A stretch of DNA of 64,000 bases from Flavobacterium sp. Root935 (GTDB lineage: Bacteria; Bacteroidota; Bacteroidia; Flavobacteriales; Flavobacteriaceae), in NCBI RefSeq assembly GCF_001429295.1, contig NZ_LMJL01000008.1:51186-115185 (forward strand). The letters run 5' to 3'. Below, piece by piece: positions 54,378-63,446 of the stretch. The notes beneath the pieces are model-generated. The model was not told the DNA's origin and ran no database searches. It saw only the letters and a list, made by a program, of their open reading frames with translations. The translations under genes and the position numbers were made by a program. How positions within the stretch are numbered: position 1 is the first letter of the stretch; every line of letters begins with the position of its first letter.

Positions 54378-54453
54378 GTAGAGACGCACCGCAGTGCGTC
54401 TACGTTCCAATTGGCCGTACTGTGTGTTAGACGCACTGCAGTGCGTCTCTACG
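54378..54453. repeat. Pair of palindromes GTAGAGACGCAC / GTGCGTCTCTAC
   Basis: Two palindromic units (54378-54403 and 54429-54452) between the two GH2 genes. They share the GACGCAC-N-GCAGTGCGTC core. This looks like a dispersed palindromic mobile or structural repeat. It does not encode anything. Confidence 0.8.
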
Positions 54454-54505
54454 ATGAAAACCTTTGTCCGTCTGAACCTCTGCCCCTTTGAACCTCAAAA
54501 AAAAC

Positions 54506-57500
54506 CTATTGAAACTCAAAATTATCCAGCATCAATCCTTTCAAATCATCTCCTTCCAACGTTATTTTATACGTTCCCGCATTAATATAACCACCTGACG
54601 TCGTATTTAAAATCTTCCATTTTTCTGGTGCTGTAAAAAACTCAATGGTATCGTTTCGCATTAAAATTCCGTATGCATCTTCCATTTTAAATTTGACTTT
54701 TAAAGGCGTTTCATTTCTATTCATGAATTTAAAACGCATCAAATAAATTCCCGCAACGCCCGGTTTTACTTCAAACTGAATACTGTTTGCTGTTTTTTTG
54801 GTAAACTCAATATAATCGGCTTTTTTGAAATTTCCTTTTTCAATTCCGGTTCCTGTTGTTTTAGCGTTTTCAGCTTCAATGATTACAACAGGTCTTGAAT
54901 CGTCTTTTTCGCCCATATCATAAACTGGGACAACAGCAATTGTGCTTATAGACTCAGTATTATCAAAAAGAACTTTTTCTCCTTTTTTAACCTTTTTATT
55001 GAAAATGGTAAACGAAACTCCATTGCTGTTTTTCGCTTTTTCCTCTATTTTTTTATAATCAGAAAATGAAGTTGATTCTCTCATTTTGCTATCAGCCAAA
55101 ACATAAATATTCGAATCTTCTTTGGCAGTAAACGAACCTTTATTTTTAGAAGTAACTGAAAGCTGTAAATAATCGGCACCAAATAATTCAGAAGGCAATT
55201 CGGTAAAAACAACATCAGAATCTGAAAATTGTTTTGAATTGATATCCATCCACGAAGCTATTCGGTTGGTTTTCTCATACGAATCCAGAACCAAATTCTC
55301 AATATTTTTTGGCGAAGCATCGGCGGGTCTTAGTTTTCGATCTTTAGTTCCAATGGCAATTGCAGAAATAATGGCCTGCCCTGCTTTTACATTCGGAAAC
55401 GAAATCACAATTTTTCCGTCTTTGCTTTTTATTGTAAAAGTTTTCTTCAAAGCCTGATCGTGTCCAGCTTCTGCCCAAATATCAAAATCTTTTAAAACGA
55501 CATTTTCGTTAATCGCAACATCAAACAAACGCCAGCCTTTGCAGTCCATTCCTCCTCCTGTTCCGTACCACGGTTCTGTGAAGTATAATTCTACTAAATA
55601 TTCTCCCTCGGGAACAGGAAACTCGTAACGCAATTTATCAGCGCCATATCTAAAACTCTGGAATAATTCGGAATCTTTTGTACCGTTTATTGGGTCAAAA
55701 GTCGTTCTCTGACTCGCAAAGAAATCCGGAAGTTTTTCAAAGTTATCTGTCCATGATGAAGAACCCCAAGTATATTTTCCGCTTTTGTGTGTATCTGTAA
55801 ACCAAGTGTTTCCTGAACTGTCTTTAAATTCAGATCCACCGCAATTTACTCTGTAGATGTAATTATAGCCTTTTTTATCTTTTAATAAATCTGTTTTTTC
55901 AGGAGTTAAATCGGCTAAATTTGGTGCTTTCGGAAGTGTATTCAAAACGATATAATCTTTAGCAGCCACTTTTCCGTTTACATAACCAACAGCATACAAA
56001 ACATTGTATTGAATATTGACATTATTGAACTGAAAATGCTGTCCGATTCCTGGATTTTTTAATTTCCCTAAAGAAGATTTATTCACGTCATTAAACAATT
56101 CTACTTCGTCACAATTAGAATAAATGTCAATTCCGTTTTTGATGCCCGGTTTATCCCAACGGCTTGGCCAAGTGTGCGAAACGATATATACCATCGGATT
56201 GGTTTTGTTCGAAACGTAATTGGCTCTGTACATATAAAACGCATCTAAAGGTTCACCCCAAATGGTGAAAAGCCCTTTGTAATTTACCGGACCAACTTTG
56301 TCAATATCTCGAAATCCTTCTCCGTTTTGCACACGTCCCGGATTTTCGTGCGAAGCAAAAAGCCAGTTGAATTGCCCTGCAATTTTATCTTTAACCGATT
56401 CGGCTTCGCGGACTTTAATTTCCATTAATTGAGAGAATCTGTTTTCGCTCAAAGTTCCTTTTTGGTCAAACTCGCCTTCGGTATGTAAATCGGCGGAACG
56501 CCAAGCGCCGTATTCGCCGTTTAGCAACTGCGTGCTCATTTCCAAATGATATTTTAACGGATCTCCGCCATACGTTCCTGACCAGTTTTGAACGACATTC
56601 CAGTCTGTACCTTCTCCTCCGTTGCAAGTCGTCACGATTCGTTGAGAAGCTGATAACGGATCCATTTCACGAATAATCTGTGTACATTCTTCAGCAAATT
56701 CTTTCGGAATAGTACTTTCGTTCTGCAAGCCCCACATCACCACCGACGGACTGTTTCTGCGCTCCTTAATCCATTCGCGTAATAAGGTTTTAAAATTTTC
56801 TTTGAATTCAGGCGTATCGTACCAAATATGTGCCGAAAACTGACTCCAAAATAAAATTCCGTTTTCGTCTAATTCTTTTTGATATAATAAATTGTGTGGT
56901 TGATGTGCTTCTCTAAAAGCATTAAATCCACCCGCTTTGATTTGCTCGATTCGGGAATGAATCATTTCGTCTGAAAACGAATGACTGTTTCCAATTAAGT
57001 GTTCGTATTCGCAGGTTCCGTTGATGAATAAAGGTTCGCCATTGATAAAAAAACGATTGTCTTTTCCGTCACGGCTGACCGGCCAGCTCACCCAGCGGAT
57101 TCCGTAAGGCGTTGTTAACTGATCGATTACTTTTCCGTTTTCGTAAACTGAAGTTACCAATTTATACAAATACGGATTGGACGGCGACCATAATTTCGGA
57201 TTTACAATCTCTGGAAGTGTTTGTGCTATTTCTTTTATTTCTCCTGAATTAATTTTGTTGTCGCTTTTTGTAATGGCAACTTTCTTTCCTGAAGCATCAA
57301 CGAGAACATTTTCTACAGTCAAATTTCGTGCTGATGTTCCGTAATTCTTGATTTCTGTTGTAGTATGAAGAATCGCTTTTTGTTTGGAAACTGATTTATC
57401 ATTCCAGATATGAACGCCAAAAGGTTCTATCCGAACGTCGTTTGTTACAACTAAAGAAACTGGTCTAAAAATTCCCATTGGCTGAGAGCCTTCAGAAAAT

Positions 57501-58033
57501 CCCCATTCTCCGGAACAGCCTCCGCAAACCCACGGAAGATCTGCAATAAAAGAGGGATGTGCGGCTTTAACCAAAATCTGGTTTTCTTTATCGAAAGAAA
57601 CGGCTTTTGTTATGTTTAATGTGAAAGTGGTTCTGCCGCCTTTATGTTCGCCCACTTTTTTGCCGTTTACCCAAACGGTCGCATACGAACTTACGCCTTC
57701 AAAATATAGAAAAAGCTGTTTTGAAACGTCTTTTTTATCCAGTTTTAAAGTTTTCTTGTACCAGGCGGTACCGTGTAAATTTCCGTGTTTTGTTCTTCTG
57801 AAACCATAATACTGATCCCAATTGTGAGGCACACTTACCTTTTGCCAATTGGAATCAGTTTTTGGATTTTCTACAAAATCTTCTTCTTTCAGCGGAAGAT
57901 TATCCAGTATTACGGTTTCCCAAGATGAATTCAGCGAAATTTCTTTACGAAGCTTCCCTGAACCTTTGCTCTGACTCCAAACAAAGCAAAGACTTGAAAA
58001 AAAACAAAAAATAAAAAAAACTATTCTTTTCAT
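54506..58033 (-). CDS. Large multi-domain GH2 glycoside hydrolase with malectin and CBM domains
   Basis: 1175 residues, signal peptide cut near VWS (residue 20). Domains: jelly roll (60-200), immunoglobulin-like (200-310), catalytic barrel (310-650) with acid E439 in GLQNES and nucleophile E507 in LNGEYGAW, DUF4982-like (650-720), malectin-type sugar-binding domain (about 730-880), linker and a CBM35/CBM6-like domain (about 1050-1175; VIIEAENAKTTG). The architecture is that of large GH2 enzymes of plant-polysaccharide loci. The substrate cannot be named. It lies upstream of the other GH2 gene and downstream of the uronidase-like gene. Confidence 0.88.
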   Translation of the reverse strand: MKRIVFFIFCFFSSLCFVWSQSKGSGKLRKEISLNSSWETVILDNLPLKEEDFVENPKTDSNWQKVSVPHNWDQYYGFRRTKHGNLHGTAWYKKTLKLDKKDVSKQLFLYFEGVSSYATVWVNGKKVGEHKGGRTTFTLNITKAVSFDKENQILVKAAHPSFIADLPWVCGGCSGEWGFSEGSQPMGIFRPVSLVVTNDVRIEPFGVHIWNDKSVSKQKAILHTTTEIKNYGTSARNLTVENVLVDASGKKVAITKSDNKINSGEIKEIAQTLPEIVNPKLWSPSNPYLYKLVTSVYENGKVIDQLTTPYGIRWVSWPVSRDGKDNRFFINGEPLFINGTCEYEHLIGNSHSFSDEMIHSRIEQIKAGGFNAFREAHQPHNLLYQKELDENGILFWSQFSAHIWYDTPEFKENFKTLLREWIKERRNSPSVVMWGLQNESTIPKEFAEECTQIIREMDPLSASQRIVTTCNGGEGTDWNVVQNWSGTYGGDPLKYHLEMSTQLLNGEYGAWRSADLHTEGEFDQKGTLSENRFSQLMEIKVREAESVKDKIAGQFNWLFASHENPGRVQNGEGFRDIDKVGPVNYKGLFTIWGEPLDAFYMYRANYVSNKTNPMVYIVSHTWPSRWDKPGIKNGIDIYSNCDEVELFNDVNKSSLGKLKNPGIGQHFQFNNVNIQYNVLYAVGYVNGKVAAKDYIVLNTLPKAPNLADLTPEKTDLLKDKKGYNYIYRVNCGGSEFKDSSGNTWFTDTHKSGKYTWGSSSWTDNFEKLPDFFASQRTTFDPINGTKDSELFQSFRYGADKLRYEFPVPEGEYLVELYFTEPWYGTGGGMDCKGWRLFDVAINENVVLKDFDIWAEAGHDQALKKTFTIKSKDGKIVISFPNVKAGQAIISAIAIGTKDRKLRPADASPKNIENLVLDSYEKTNRIASWMDINSKQFSDSDVVFTELPSELFGADYLQLSVTSKNKGSFTAKEDSNIYVLADSKMRESTSFSDYKKIEEKAKNSNGVSFTIFNKKVKKGEKVLFDNTESISTIAVVPVYDMGEKDDSRPVVIIEAENAKTTGTGIEKGNFKKADYIEFTKKTANSIQFEVKPGVAGIYLMRFKFMNRNETPLKVKFKMEDAYGILMRNDTIEFFTAPEKWKILNTTSGGYINAGTYKITLEGDDLKGLMLDNFEFQ

Positions 58034-58366
58034 ATTTTTAAACCATATAAGTAATATAAGGTAATTTAAGTTTGCCCTTGGTCGTCCTGCAAGGTTTTCA
58101 AAACCTTGTAGGTTTAATTTCTGTACAGATCACTGTCGCCAATCTTTGTAGAGCCACTTACGAAAATCTCTCTCCCGAAGTCTCGGGATCGGGATGACAA
58201 GATTGTGTTTTTCATTTTTAGACCTGACAGGTTTTTAAAACCTGTCAGGTCTAACTCAACGATTTGTTCGCGTGAGGGATGGCAGTGGAGCTCTTTTTTG
58301 AGGCGATTTTTCTTCGCCTCAAAAAAAGCGGGAACGTACAGCCCGACCCGGAGGGACACGCCCAAA
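58034..58366. repeat. Intergenic region of palindromic repeats
   Basis: No gene supported. It contains CAAGGTTTT/AAAACCTTG (58090-58108), TCCCGA/TCGGGA (58175-58190) and GACCTGACAGGTTTT/AAAACCTGTCAGGTC (58221-58251). The last has a near-copy at 61131-61163. These may act as terminators for the leftward uronidase-like gene. A 102-residue ORF through this area is rejected. Confidence 0.75.
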
Positions 58367-61096
58367 TTAATAAAACAACCAGTCAATAGCTGCTTTCTCT
58401 CCTGCATCAATATATCCAACATCGCGTGGTGTTATGGTTTGATCTGCGTCTATAAAGCCTAAAATCAATACTTTTCCTTTTCCTAAATCTAGTTTATTTT
58501 CGCCAGGCTGGAAAGTATAGGTATGAATGTTTACTCTCGGAAGCTCTTTTAAATTCATGGCGCTTGCCAAAATAACTTCCGCCTGACCGTGGGCATTTCC
58601 TGCTGCATCGGTTTCCAAACTTGGCGGTAACAAAAATCTCTTTTGATCTGAATTGAAATAACCAACCACTAATTTAACCGCTTTTGTGTTTCTAAACTTC
58701 AAATGCGTGCCTTTTTCGTTCTGGTCGTTTTCTGCAAACGAAAATCCTCTTAAGTTTTGAAGTTCAGGCGCGATTTTGGTTAATTCAGAAATATCGGTTC
58801 CGTAAACTTTTGTTCCTGTTTTCACTAAATACGTTCCCGGTTTTTCGTCGATGAAAGTAACTTCTGCCGTTTTCCAAGGTTTTCCTTCTTTGGTTTCGAT
58901 TTTTCCATCTTTTGAAGCTTTTAACTTCTCCAGATTTCTTTTGAAATTAGCCAATTCACGCTCATAATGAGGCAATAATTCAGCCCATGTTTTATTATTT
59001 CCGTCATCGCCTCCAATCGGAATTCGGCGCTGCGCTGTCTGCATACTGTTGGCATAATAGTACGTGTCTTTTGTCAGGTTTACCAATAATTCATAATGCT
59101 CGATACTTTTCTCCAAATGAGGCATCGCATTGTCTAAATCGCTGATATCGTTTGAATAACTGTATCTTAAAACCAACAAAGCTGCTTTTACTTTTTCTGA
59201 GAAGAAATCGGCGAAAGCTTTGTAAGCATGCATATCGTTTTTAAGACGTGCAAATTCTTCTTTGTCTTTGGTTACGCTTACTTCCGCTTTGTCGATGGCT
59301 TCAACTGCTAATCTTCCGTGTTCTGTGATTTCGGCAATAATCTGCGTTGGAAGTTCGCCCGAATGCGGTTCTTTATTCCACTCTTTTTTAGCATATTCTA
59401 AAAGCAATTCTCCCGCAGGACCGCACGATTCGTGGAATCCAGGATACACACGCCATTTCGACGGATTTACCAATTGGCTTTCGAACATTCCTAATAATAA
59501 GGTTTGACGGTTTCCTTCGGTAATTCCGAAACGTCTTAATGTTTTTGGAGCAATTTCTCCTGTTTCTTCGTAAGCTTTTAAAATGTTATTAGCAGCTTCC
59601 TGACTAGTTCCAAATTTAGCGGCTAAATCATTATCCCAGAATTTCACCTCTTCATTTCGGTCTCTTTTGCTGTCCCAAGCATATCTTGCCCATGCTTTGT
59701 ACCAAATCCAGTCACGATCCATTTCTAGTAAACGTTCACCTGTTTTAGTTTTATCTGCCGAGTAAGGCCAATCCCAATACGATGCCTGTGGATACAAATG
59801 TAATGCATTGGCTCCGTGAACGCTGTGCATAGCTTTAACCGTTTTTTGGATAAAGTCTGGCGAACCGTATCTGAAAGGTTCTAAGTTGGCCAAAATATGC
59901 ACGTTTTCAATATGAATTGATTTTAAAGCGCTCAATTGTTTATGCGTTTCGCCCCAAGGTCCGCCCGGCGTATAGGTCGTTAAAGATTCTCCTGTATATT
60001 TACTTTCTGTATATAAATTTTTGTATAACGGAAGTGATTTTTCCATTACCAAAGGCCCATCTGTATCGTGAGAACGCAAAATAATTGGCGGTTCCTCTGT
60101 TTTTCCTAATGCTTGTAAACCATCGCGAACGCCTGGAATAATCGTTTTAGTGAACCATTCCACATCATCATCAACCGTATTGATGGCTTCTCCCAAACAA
60201 ACCATTAATCCAACATTAGGATATTTTTCAATAAAAGCAGCAATCGATTTTCTGGTATAATCTGAAAGTAATGGTGTAATTGGACGCGAACGATCTTGTG
60301 TTTTAATGTTGTAATGTTCTGCAAAAGGCTTAGAAACGATAATGTTATAGAACATCTGAATTACCCAGATTCCGCGTTTATTAGCTTCTACCGTTAAGAA
60401 TTTATAGATTTCTTCGTTCTTTTTGAAATCTTCATCGCTTACTTCTACAGCAAACGGATATTCTTTTAGTTTTACTAAAGATGCAAACGGATGTCCGTTC
60501 CATAAATACAAAGAGTTCATACGGTTTTCAACCAGCATATCCAAATACTTTATCCATAAAGCTTTATCGTAAAACCAAGGAAAAGTTTCTGGTGTATAAG
60601 GGTATTCGTAAACATCACGCCCAGGAAGATAAACAGGTTTCTGCATTCCGATACAAGCTCCTCTTAAAACCATTTCTGGACTATCATCTAAATTAATTTC
60701 TGACGGAAGTTTGCCTGAACTTTTAATACGATCTGCTAATTCTAAAGCGCCATACAAAGCTCCAGAAGCATCTGTTCCTTGTACATAAATTATATTATTT
60801 TGAGTACGAATCTGAAAACCTTCTTTTTTAGTCAGTTTACTATCATCGATTTTAGCGCTTTTCGCATTTTTTTTCCAGAAATCAGTTCCTTTTTCACCAA
60901 TAACAATTACTTTATCTTTTGATTTTTTGAATTTATCGGAAGAAGTTACGCTGAAACCTTTTGCTGTAATTATTTCAAATAATTTCTCTGCGCCAAATTT
61001 TGCTCTCGGCGAACTCGGATCACTCACAACTGTGATGTTCTGCGCTGTCGCGAAAGAGACATAAAAACATAAAAAAAGTAATTGTAAATATTTCAT
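58367..61096 (-). CDS. Large TIM-barrel glycoside hydrolase, alpha-uronidase-like
   Basis: 909 residues, signal peptide cut after ATA (about residue 18). Residues 20-140 resemble the GH20b/GH67 N-terminal domain, with NITVVSDPSSPRAKFGAEKLFE at its start. A long barrel follows (about 145-560), with RGACIGMQKPVYLPG, RMNSLYLWNGHPF, LMVCLGEAINT and LRSHDTDGPLV, then a helical part and a C-terminal beta domain. The overall plan recalls GH67/GH115/GH138-type uronidases, but I cannot fix the family or the catalytic pair from sequence alone. Between two GH2 enzymes and a rhamnosidase, an acidic sugar such as glucuronic or galacturonic acid is the likely target. Confidence 0.65.
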   Translation of the reverse strand: MKYLQLLFLCFYVSFATAQNITVVSDPSSPRAKFGAEKLFEIITAKGFSVTSSDKFKKSKDKVIVIGEKGTDFWKKNAKSAKIDDSKLTKKEGFQIRTQNNIIYVQGTDASGALYGALELADRIKSSGKLPSEINLDDSPEMVLRGACIGMQKPVYLPGRDVYEYPYTPETFPWFYDKALWIKYLDMLVENRMNSLYLWNGHPFASLVKLKEYPFAVEVSDEDFKKNEEIYKFLTVEANKRGIWVIQMFYNIIVSKPFAEHYNIKTQDRSRPITPLLSDYTRKSIAAFIEKYPNVGLMVCLGEAINTVDDDVEWFTKTIIPGVRDGLQALGKTEEPPIILRSHDTDGPLVMEKSLPLYKNLYTESKYTGESLTTYTPGGPWGETHKQLSALKSIHIENVHILANLEPFRYGSPDFIQKTVKAMHSVHGANALHLYPQASYWDWPYSADKTKTGERLLEMDRDWIWYKAWARYAWDSKRDRNEEVKFWDNDLAAKFGTSQEAANNILKAYEETGEIAPKTLRRFGITEGNRQTLLLGMFESQLVNPSKWRVYPGFHESCGPAGELLLEYAKKEWNKEPHSGELPTQIIAEITEHGRLAVEAIDKAEVSVTKDKEEFARLKNDMHAYKAFADFFSEKVKAALLVLRYSYSNDISDLDNAMPHLEKSIEHYELLVNLTKDTYYYANSMQTAQRRIPIGGDDGNNKTWAELLPHYERELANFKRNLEKLKASKDGKIETKEGKPWKTAEVTFIDEKPGTYLVKTGTKVYGTDISELTKIAPELQNLRGFSFAENDQNEKGTHLKFRNTKAVKLVVGYFNSDQKRFLLPPSLETDAAGNAHGQAEVILASAMNLKELPRVNIHTYTFQPGENKLDLGKGKVLILGFIDADQTITPRDVGYIDAGEKAAIDWLFY

Positions 61097-61130
61097 TGTA
61101 TTGTGTTTTATTCTTTGGGAATACGTTTCG

Positions 61131-61163
61131 AGACCTAACAGGTTTTAAAAACCTGTTAGGTCT
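61131..61163 (-). repeat. AGACCTAACAGGTTTT hairpin
   Basis: A 16-bp perfect stem and 1-nt loop (AGACCTAACAGGTTTT / AAAACCTGTTAGGTCT) just after the isomerase-like gene stop. It is a near-copy of 58221-58251 and could act as a terminator. Confidence 0.7.
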
Positions 61164-61177
61164 GATAGAAGTAAATA

Positions 61178-62062
61178 TTAATTCTGAAAAATCTTTTTCA
61201 AATATGCTACATTCGCACCGTAATTGGCTTTTACATTGTGCACTTGTGTCACGTCACGAGAACGTTCTACAATCAGCCATCCGCTCCATTTCATTTCGTC
61301 TAATGTCTGTTTGATTTTTGGCATATCGATCGCTTTATCGTTTTCTAACCAAAACTGATCGGTGTTTGATGCATGAATCTGTGCTAAATATTTCTTTCCT
61401 AAGATTTTTAATTCTGATGAAATGTCTCTGCCATTGTCAACTGCATTGGCAAAATTAAAAGAGCTTTTAATATATTTTGAACCGACTTCGTCTAAAAGTT
61501 TTTTCTCTTCTGTAGCACTCAAAGAAGTTTCAATAGCGATAACTCCACCAATTTTCCCCACTTCTTTTCCTGCCCACTGCAATCTCTTGATCACTTCTGG
61601 ACGTAATTCTGGATTCTTAACCAAATCAGTTTGAGTTCCTAACGGAAGATAGGCCACCTTAACTTTCATGTTTTTCATAGCTTGAATACAATCCGTAATC
61701 ATTGGCGTGATTTCTCTTGTGGCAAAAGATTGCGCATAAAACCCTGACATCGCAATAGAACTGATTCCAACGCCGGTTTCTTTGGATTTATCTAGGAATT
61801 TTTGTCTCTCAACTGGATCGCCTAATTTACTGTCAAAAGTTGGTCGGTTTCCTAAACCTCCCATGTCTAGTTCGATTCCGTCTGCTTTTAGTTCGGCTGC
61901 TAGACCAAAAGCGCCCAGTTTTTGTCTTTTTAAAATCATCCAGTCGCAAACTGCTACTTTGTATTTTTGTTTTTTATTGGAAGACTGAGCTGTTGCACAA
62001 CTGTTGAATGTTGTTGACAGAACAACAAGGAAGGCAATTAATAAATGTTTTTTTAATTTCAT
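61178..62062 (-). CDS. Exported sugar phosphate isomerase/epimerase-like TIM-barrel lipoprotein
   Basis: 294 residues from the ATG at 62062. This start gives a lipoprotein signal (MKLKKHLLIAFLVVLSTTF) with C22 as lipidated residue. The remainder is a xylose-isomerase-like AP-endonuclease-2 TIM barrel (CDWMILKRQKLGAFGLAAELKADGIELDMGG, then IAMSGFYAQSF, AIETSLSATEE and AQIHASNTDQFW near 235). Such domains epimerise or isomerise sugars with a metal ion. Being exported, it probably acts on free or oligomeric sugar in the periplasm, not on sugar phosphate. It lies between the uronidase-like and BNR genes. Confidence 0.8.
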   Translation of the reverse strand: MKLKKHLLIAFLVVLSTTFNSCATAQSSNKKQKYKVAVCDWMILKRQKLGAFGLAAELKADGIELDMGGLGNRPTFDSKLGDPVERQKFLDKSKETGVGISSIAMSGFYAQSFATREITPMITDCIQAMKNMKVKVAYLPLGTQTDLVKNPELRPEVIKRLQWAGKEVGKIGGVIAIETSLSATEEKKLLDEVGSKYIKSSFNFANAVDNGRDISSELKILGKKYLAQIHASNTDQFWLENDKAIDMPKIKQTLDEMKWSGWLIVERSRDVTQVHNVKANYGANVAYLKKIFQN

Positions 62063-62157
62063 GTCTATATTTTTTTGCCACAAATTGCACTAATTTTCAC
62101 GAATTACTATTTTTAAAAAATTCGTGGAAATTGGTGAAATTCGTGGCGAACTTTCTT

Positions 62158-63303
62158 TTACTCCTCTTCAGCCTTAACAGCTGTTACCACTTTTCCTTCT
62201 TCGCCCGGCCAGATTCCGTTTTTGATAGGAAGTGCTTTTAACTTCGTTGGATCTATTTTTACGTATTTCAGTTTTTCTCTTCTCCAAGTGTATACGATAT
62301 GCACCATTCCATCAGAACTTTGAATCATAGACGGATAAGAATACTGGCTGATTTTTGAATCTTCTAAAACCAAAGCGGCTTTCCAATTGATTCCGTCATC
62401 CGAAATCGAAACATTTAAAGGCGTTCTTGGGCCTTTTGCTTCTTTACCAGGAGGTAAAACGTGATTGTAAACTAATAAATGTTTGCCGTTTTTAAGAGTT
62501 ACGGCATCTGTTCCTGAGTTGTTATTTGGAAGTCCGATTAAATCAATATCAGACCAAGTTTTTCCGTTGTCTTTTGAGAAAGTGCTGAAAATTGCTCTGT
62601 TTCTGGTTCTTCCGATGGCCTGAATGCTTCCGTCTTTATGAAATAAAATACTGGGCTGAATCGCATTAATTTTTTGTTTTCCTCTTGGAAGCGTATCGCC
62701 CATTACCCAAGTTTTTCCGAAATCTGGAGTAGATTCCATACGCAATCTCCAGCCGTCGCCTTCGATACTTGACGGACATAATAATGTTCCGTTGCTTAAT
62801 AAAACAGGTTTATTTTTGATTGGCCCTAAGAAACCATCAGGCATTTTTTTCGCCTCAGACCATGTTTTTCCGCCGTCAGATGAAGTTCTGATTACGCCCC
62901 ACCATTCTGATGGTTTTGGTCCGATTTTGTAGAAAAGCATTAAATCGCCACCTGGAATTTGATATAAAACCGGATTCCATGTTGGTAATCTCGGTCCTTC
63001 TTTCATGACACCATCTGCAACTTTTACGCCTTCATTCCAAGTATCGCTTCCTTTAGGTTTAATAGCGACATAAATACAAACATCAGGATGTCTTTCGTGA
63101 GTTCCTCCGAACCAAGAAGCAACTAAATCACCATTTGTAGCTTCGACAATTGTAACAGCGTGGCAAGACGGATAAGGTGCTTTATCGTAAATAAACTGAT
63201 CTACTAAAATTCCTTCTTTCCAAGTCTTTTTCTCTAAAGCCGACTTACAACTTCCTAAAAGGAAAAGTCCAAACAAGACAAATGCTAATTTTGTTATCTT
63301 CAT
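62158..63303 (-). CDS. BNR-repeat (sialidase-like propeller) lipoprotein
   Basis: 381 residues with a lipoprotein signal (C19 in LLGSC). A beta-propeller with Asp boxes (SSDGGKTW, TPDFGKTW, SKDNGKTW, SDDGINW). It shares TWNPVLY, LFYKIGPKPSEWWG and LGPIKNKP with the protein at 14074-15120, so they are paralogues. The canonical sialidase FRIP is not seen. In the second cluster it lies beside a GH78 rhamnosidase and a uronidase-like enzyme, so a rhamnose- or uronate-related substrate is as likely as sialic acid. The gap to the isomerase gene is about 95 bp. Confidence 0.8.
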   Translation of the reverse strand: MKITKLAFVLFGLFLLGSCKSALEKKTWKEGILVDQFIYDKAPYPSCHAVTIVEATNGDLVASWFGGTHERHPDVCIYVAIKPKGSDTWNEGVKVADGVMKEGPRLPTWNPVLYQIPGGDLMLFYKIGPKPSEWWGVIRTSSDGGKTWSEAKKMPDGFLGPIKNKPVLLSNGTLLCPSSIEGDGWRLRMESTPDFGKTWVMGDTLPRGKQKINAIQPSILFHKDGSIQAIGRTRNRAIFSTFSKDNGKTWSDIDLIGLPNNNSGTDAVTLKNGKHLLVYNHVLPPGKEAKGPRTPLNVSISDDGINWKAALVLEDSKISQYSYPSMIQSSDGMVHIVYTWRREKLKYVKIDPTKLKALPIKNGIWPGEEGKVVTAVKAEEE

Positions 63304-63446
63304 TCTTAATTAAATTATGAATTATTTTTTTTGACTATAAATACATACCTAACATTTTTTTAGGTAAAAATATTTAATAAGTGTAAAAATAACACCAAAA
63401 AATTAACAATGTATCCTGTACTGTCCCGAATTATTAAAAATGCAGA
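63304..63446. other. Short spacer between GH78 and BNR genes
   Basis: 143 bp, AT-rich. A weak CCTAA...TTAGG pair (about 63347-63364) is the only structure seen. No gene. Confidence 0.4.

Noticed and set aside
54335..54436. N-terminal extension of the GH2 gene by 34 residues
   Set aside because: The extension is translated palindromic repeat. The ATG at 54334 gives a clean signal peptide.
58114..58422. 102-residue minus-strand ORF downstream of the uronidase-like gene
   Set aside because: It runs through several palindromic repeats and overlaps the end of the real gene; the sequence reads like translated repeat DNA.
63319..63343. Fifth copy of the glycan promoter motif upstream of the second BNR gene
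   Set aside because: TTTTTTGACTATAAATAC only partly matches and the -7-like box is about 8 bp away instead of 25, so it does not fit the pattern.
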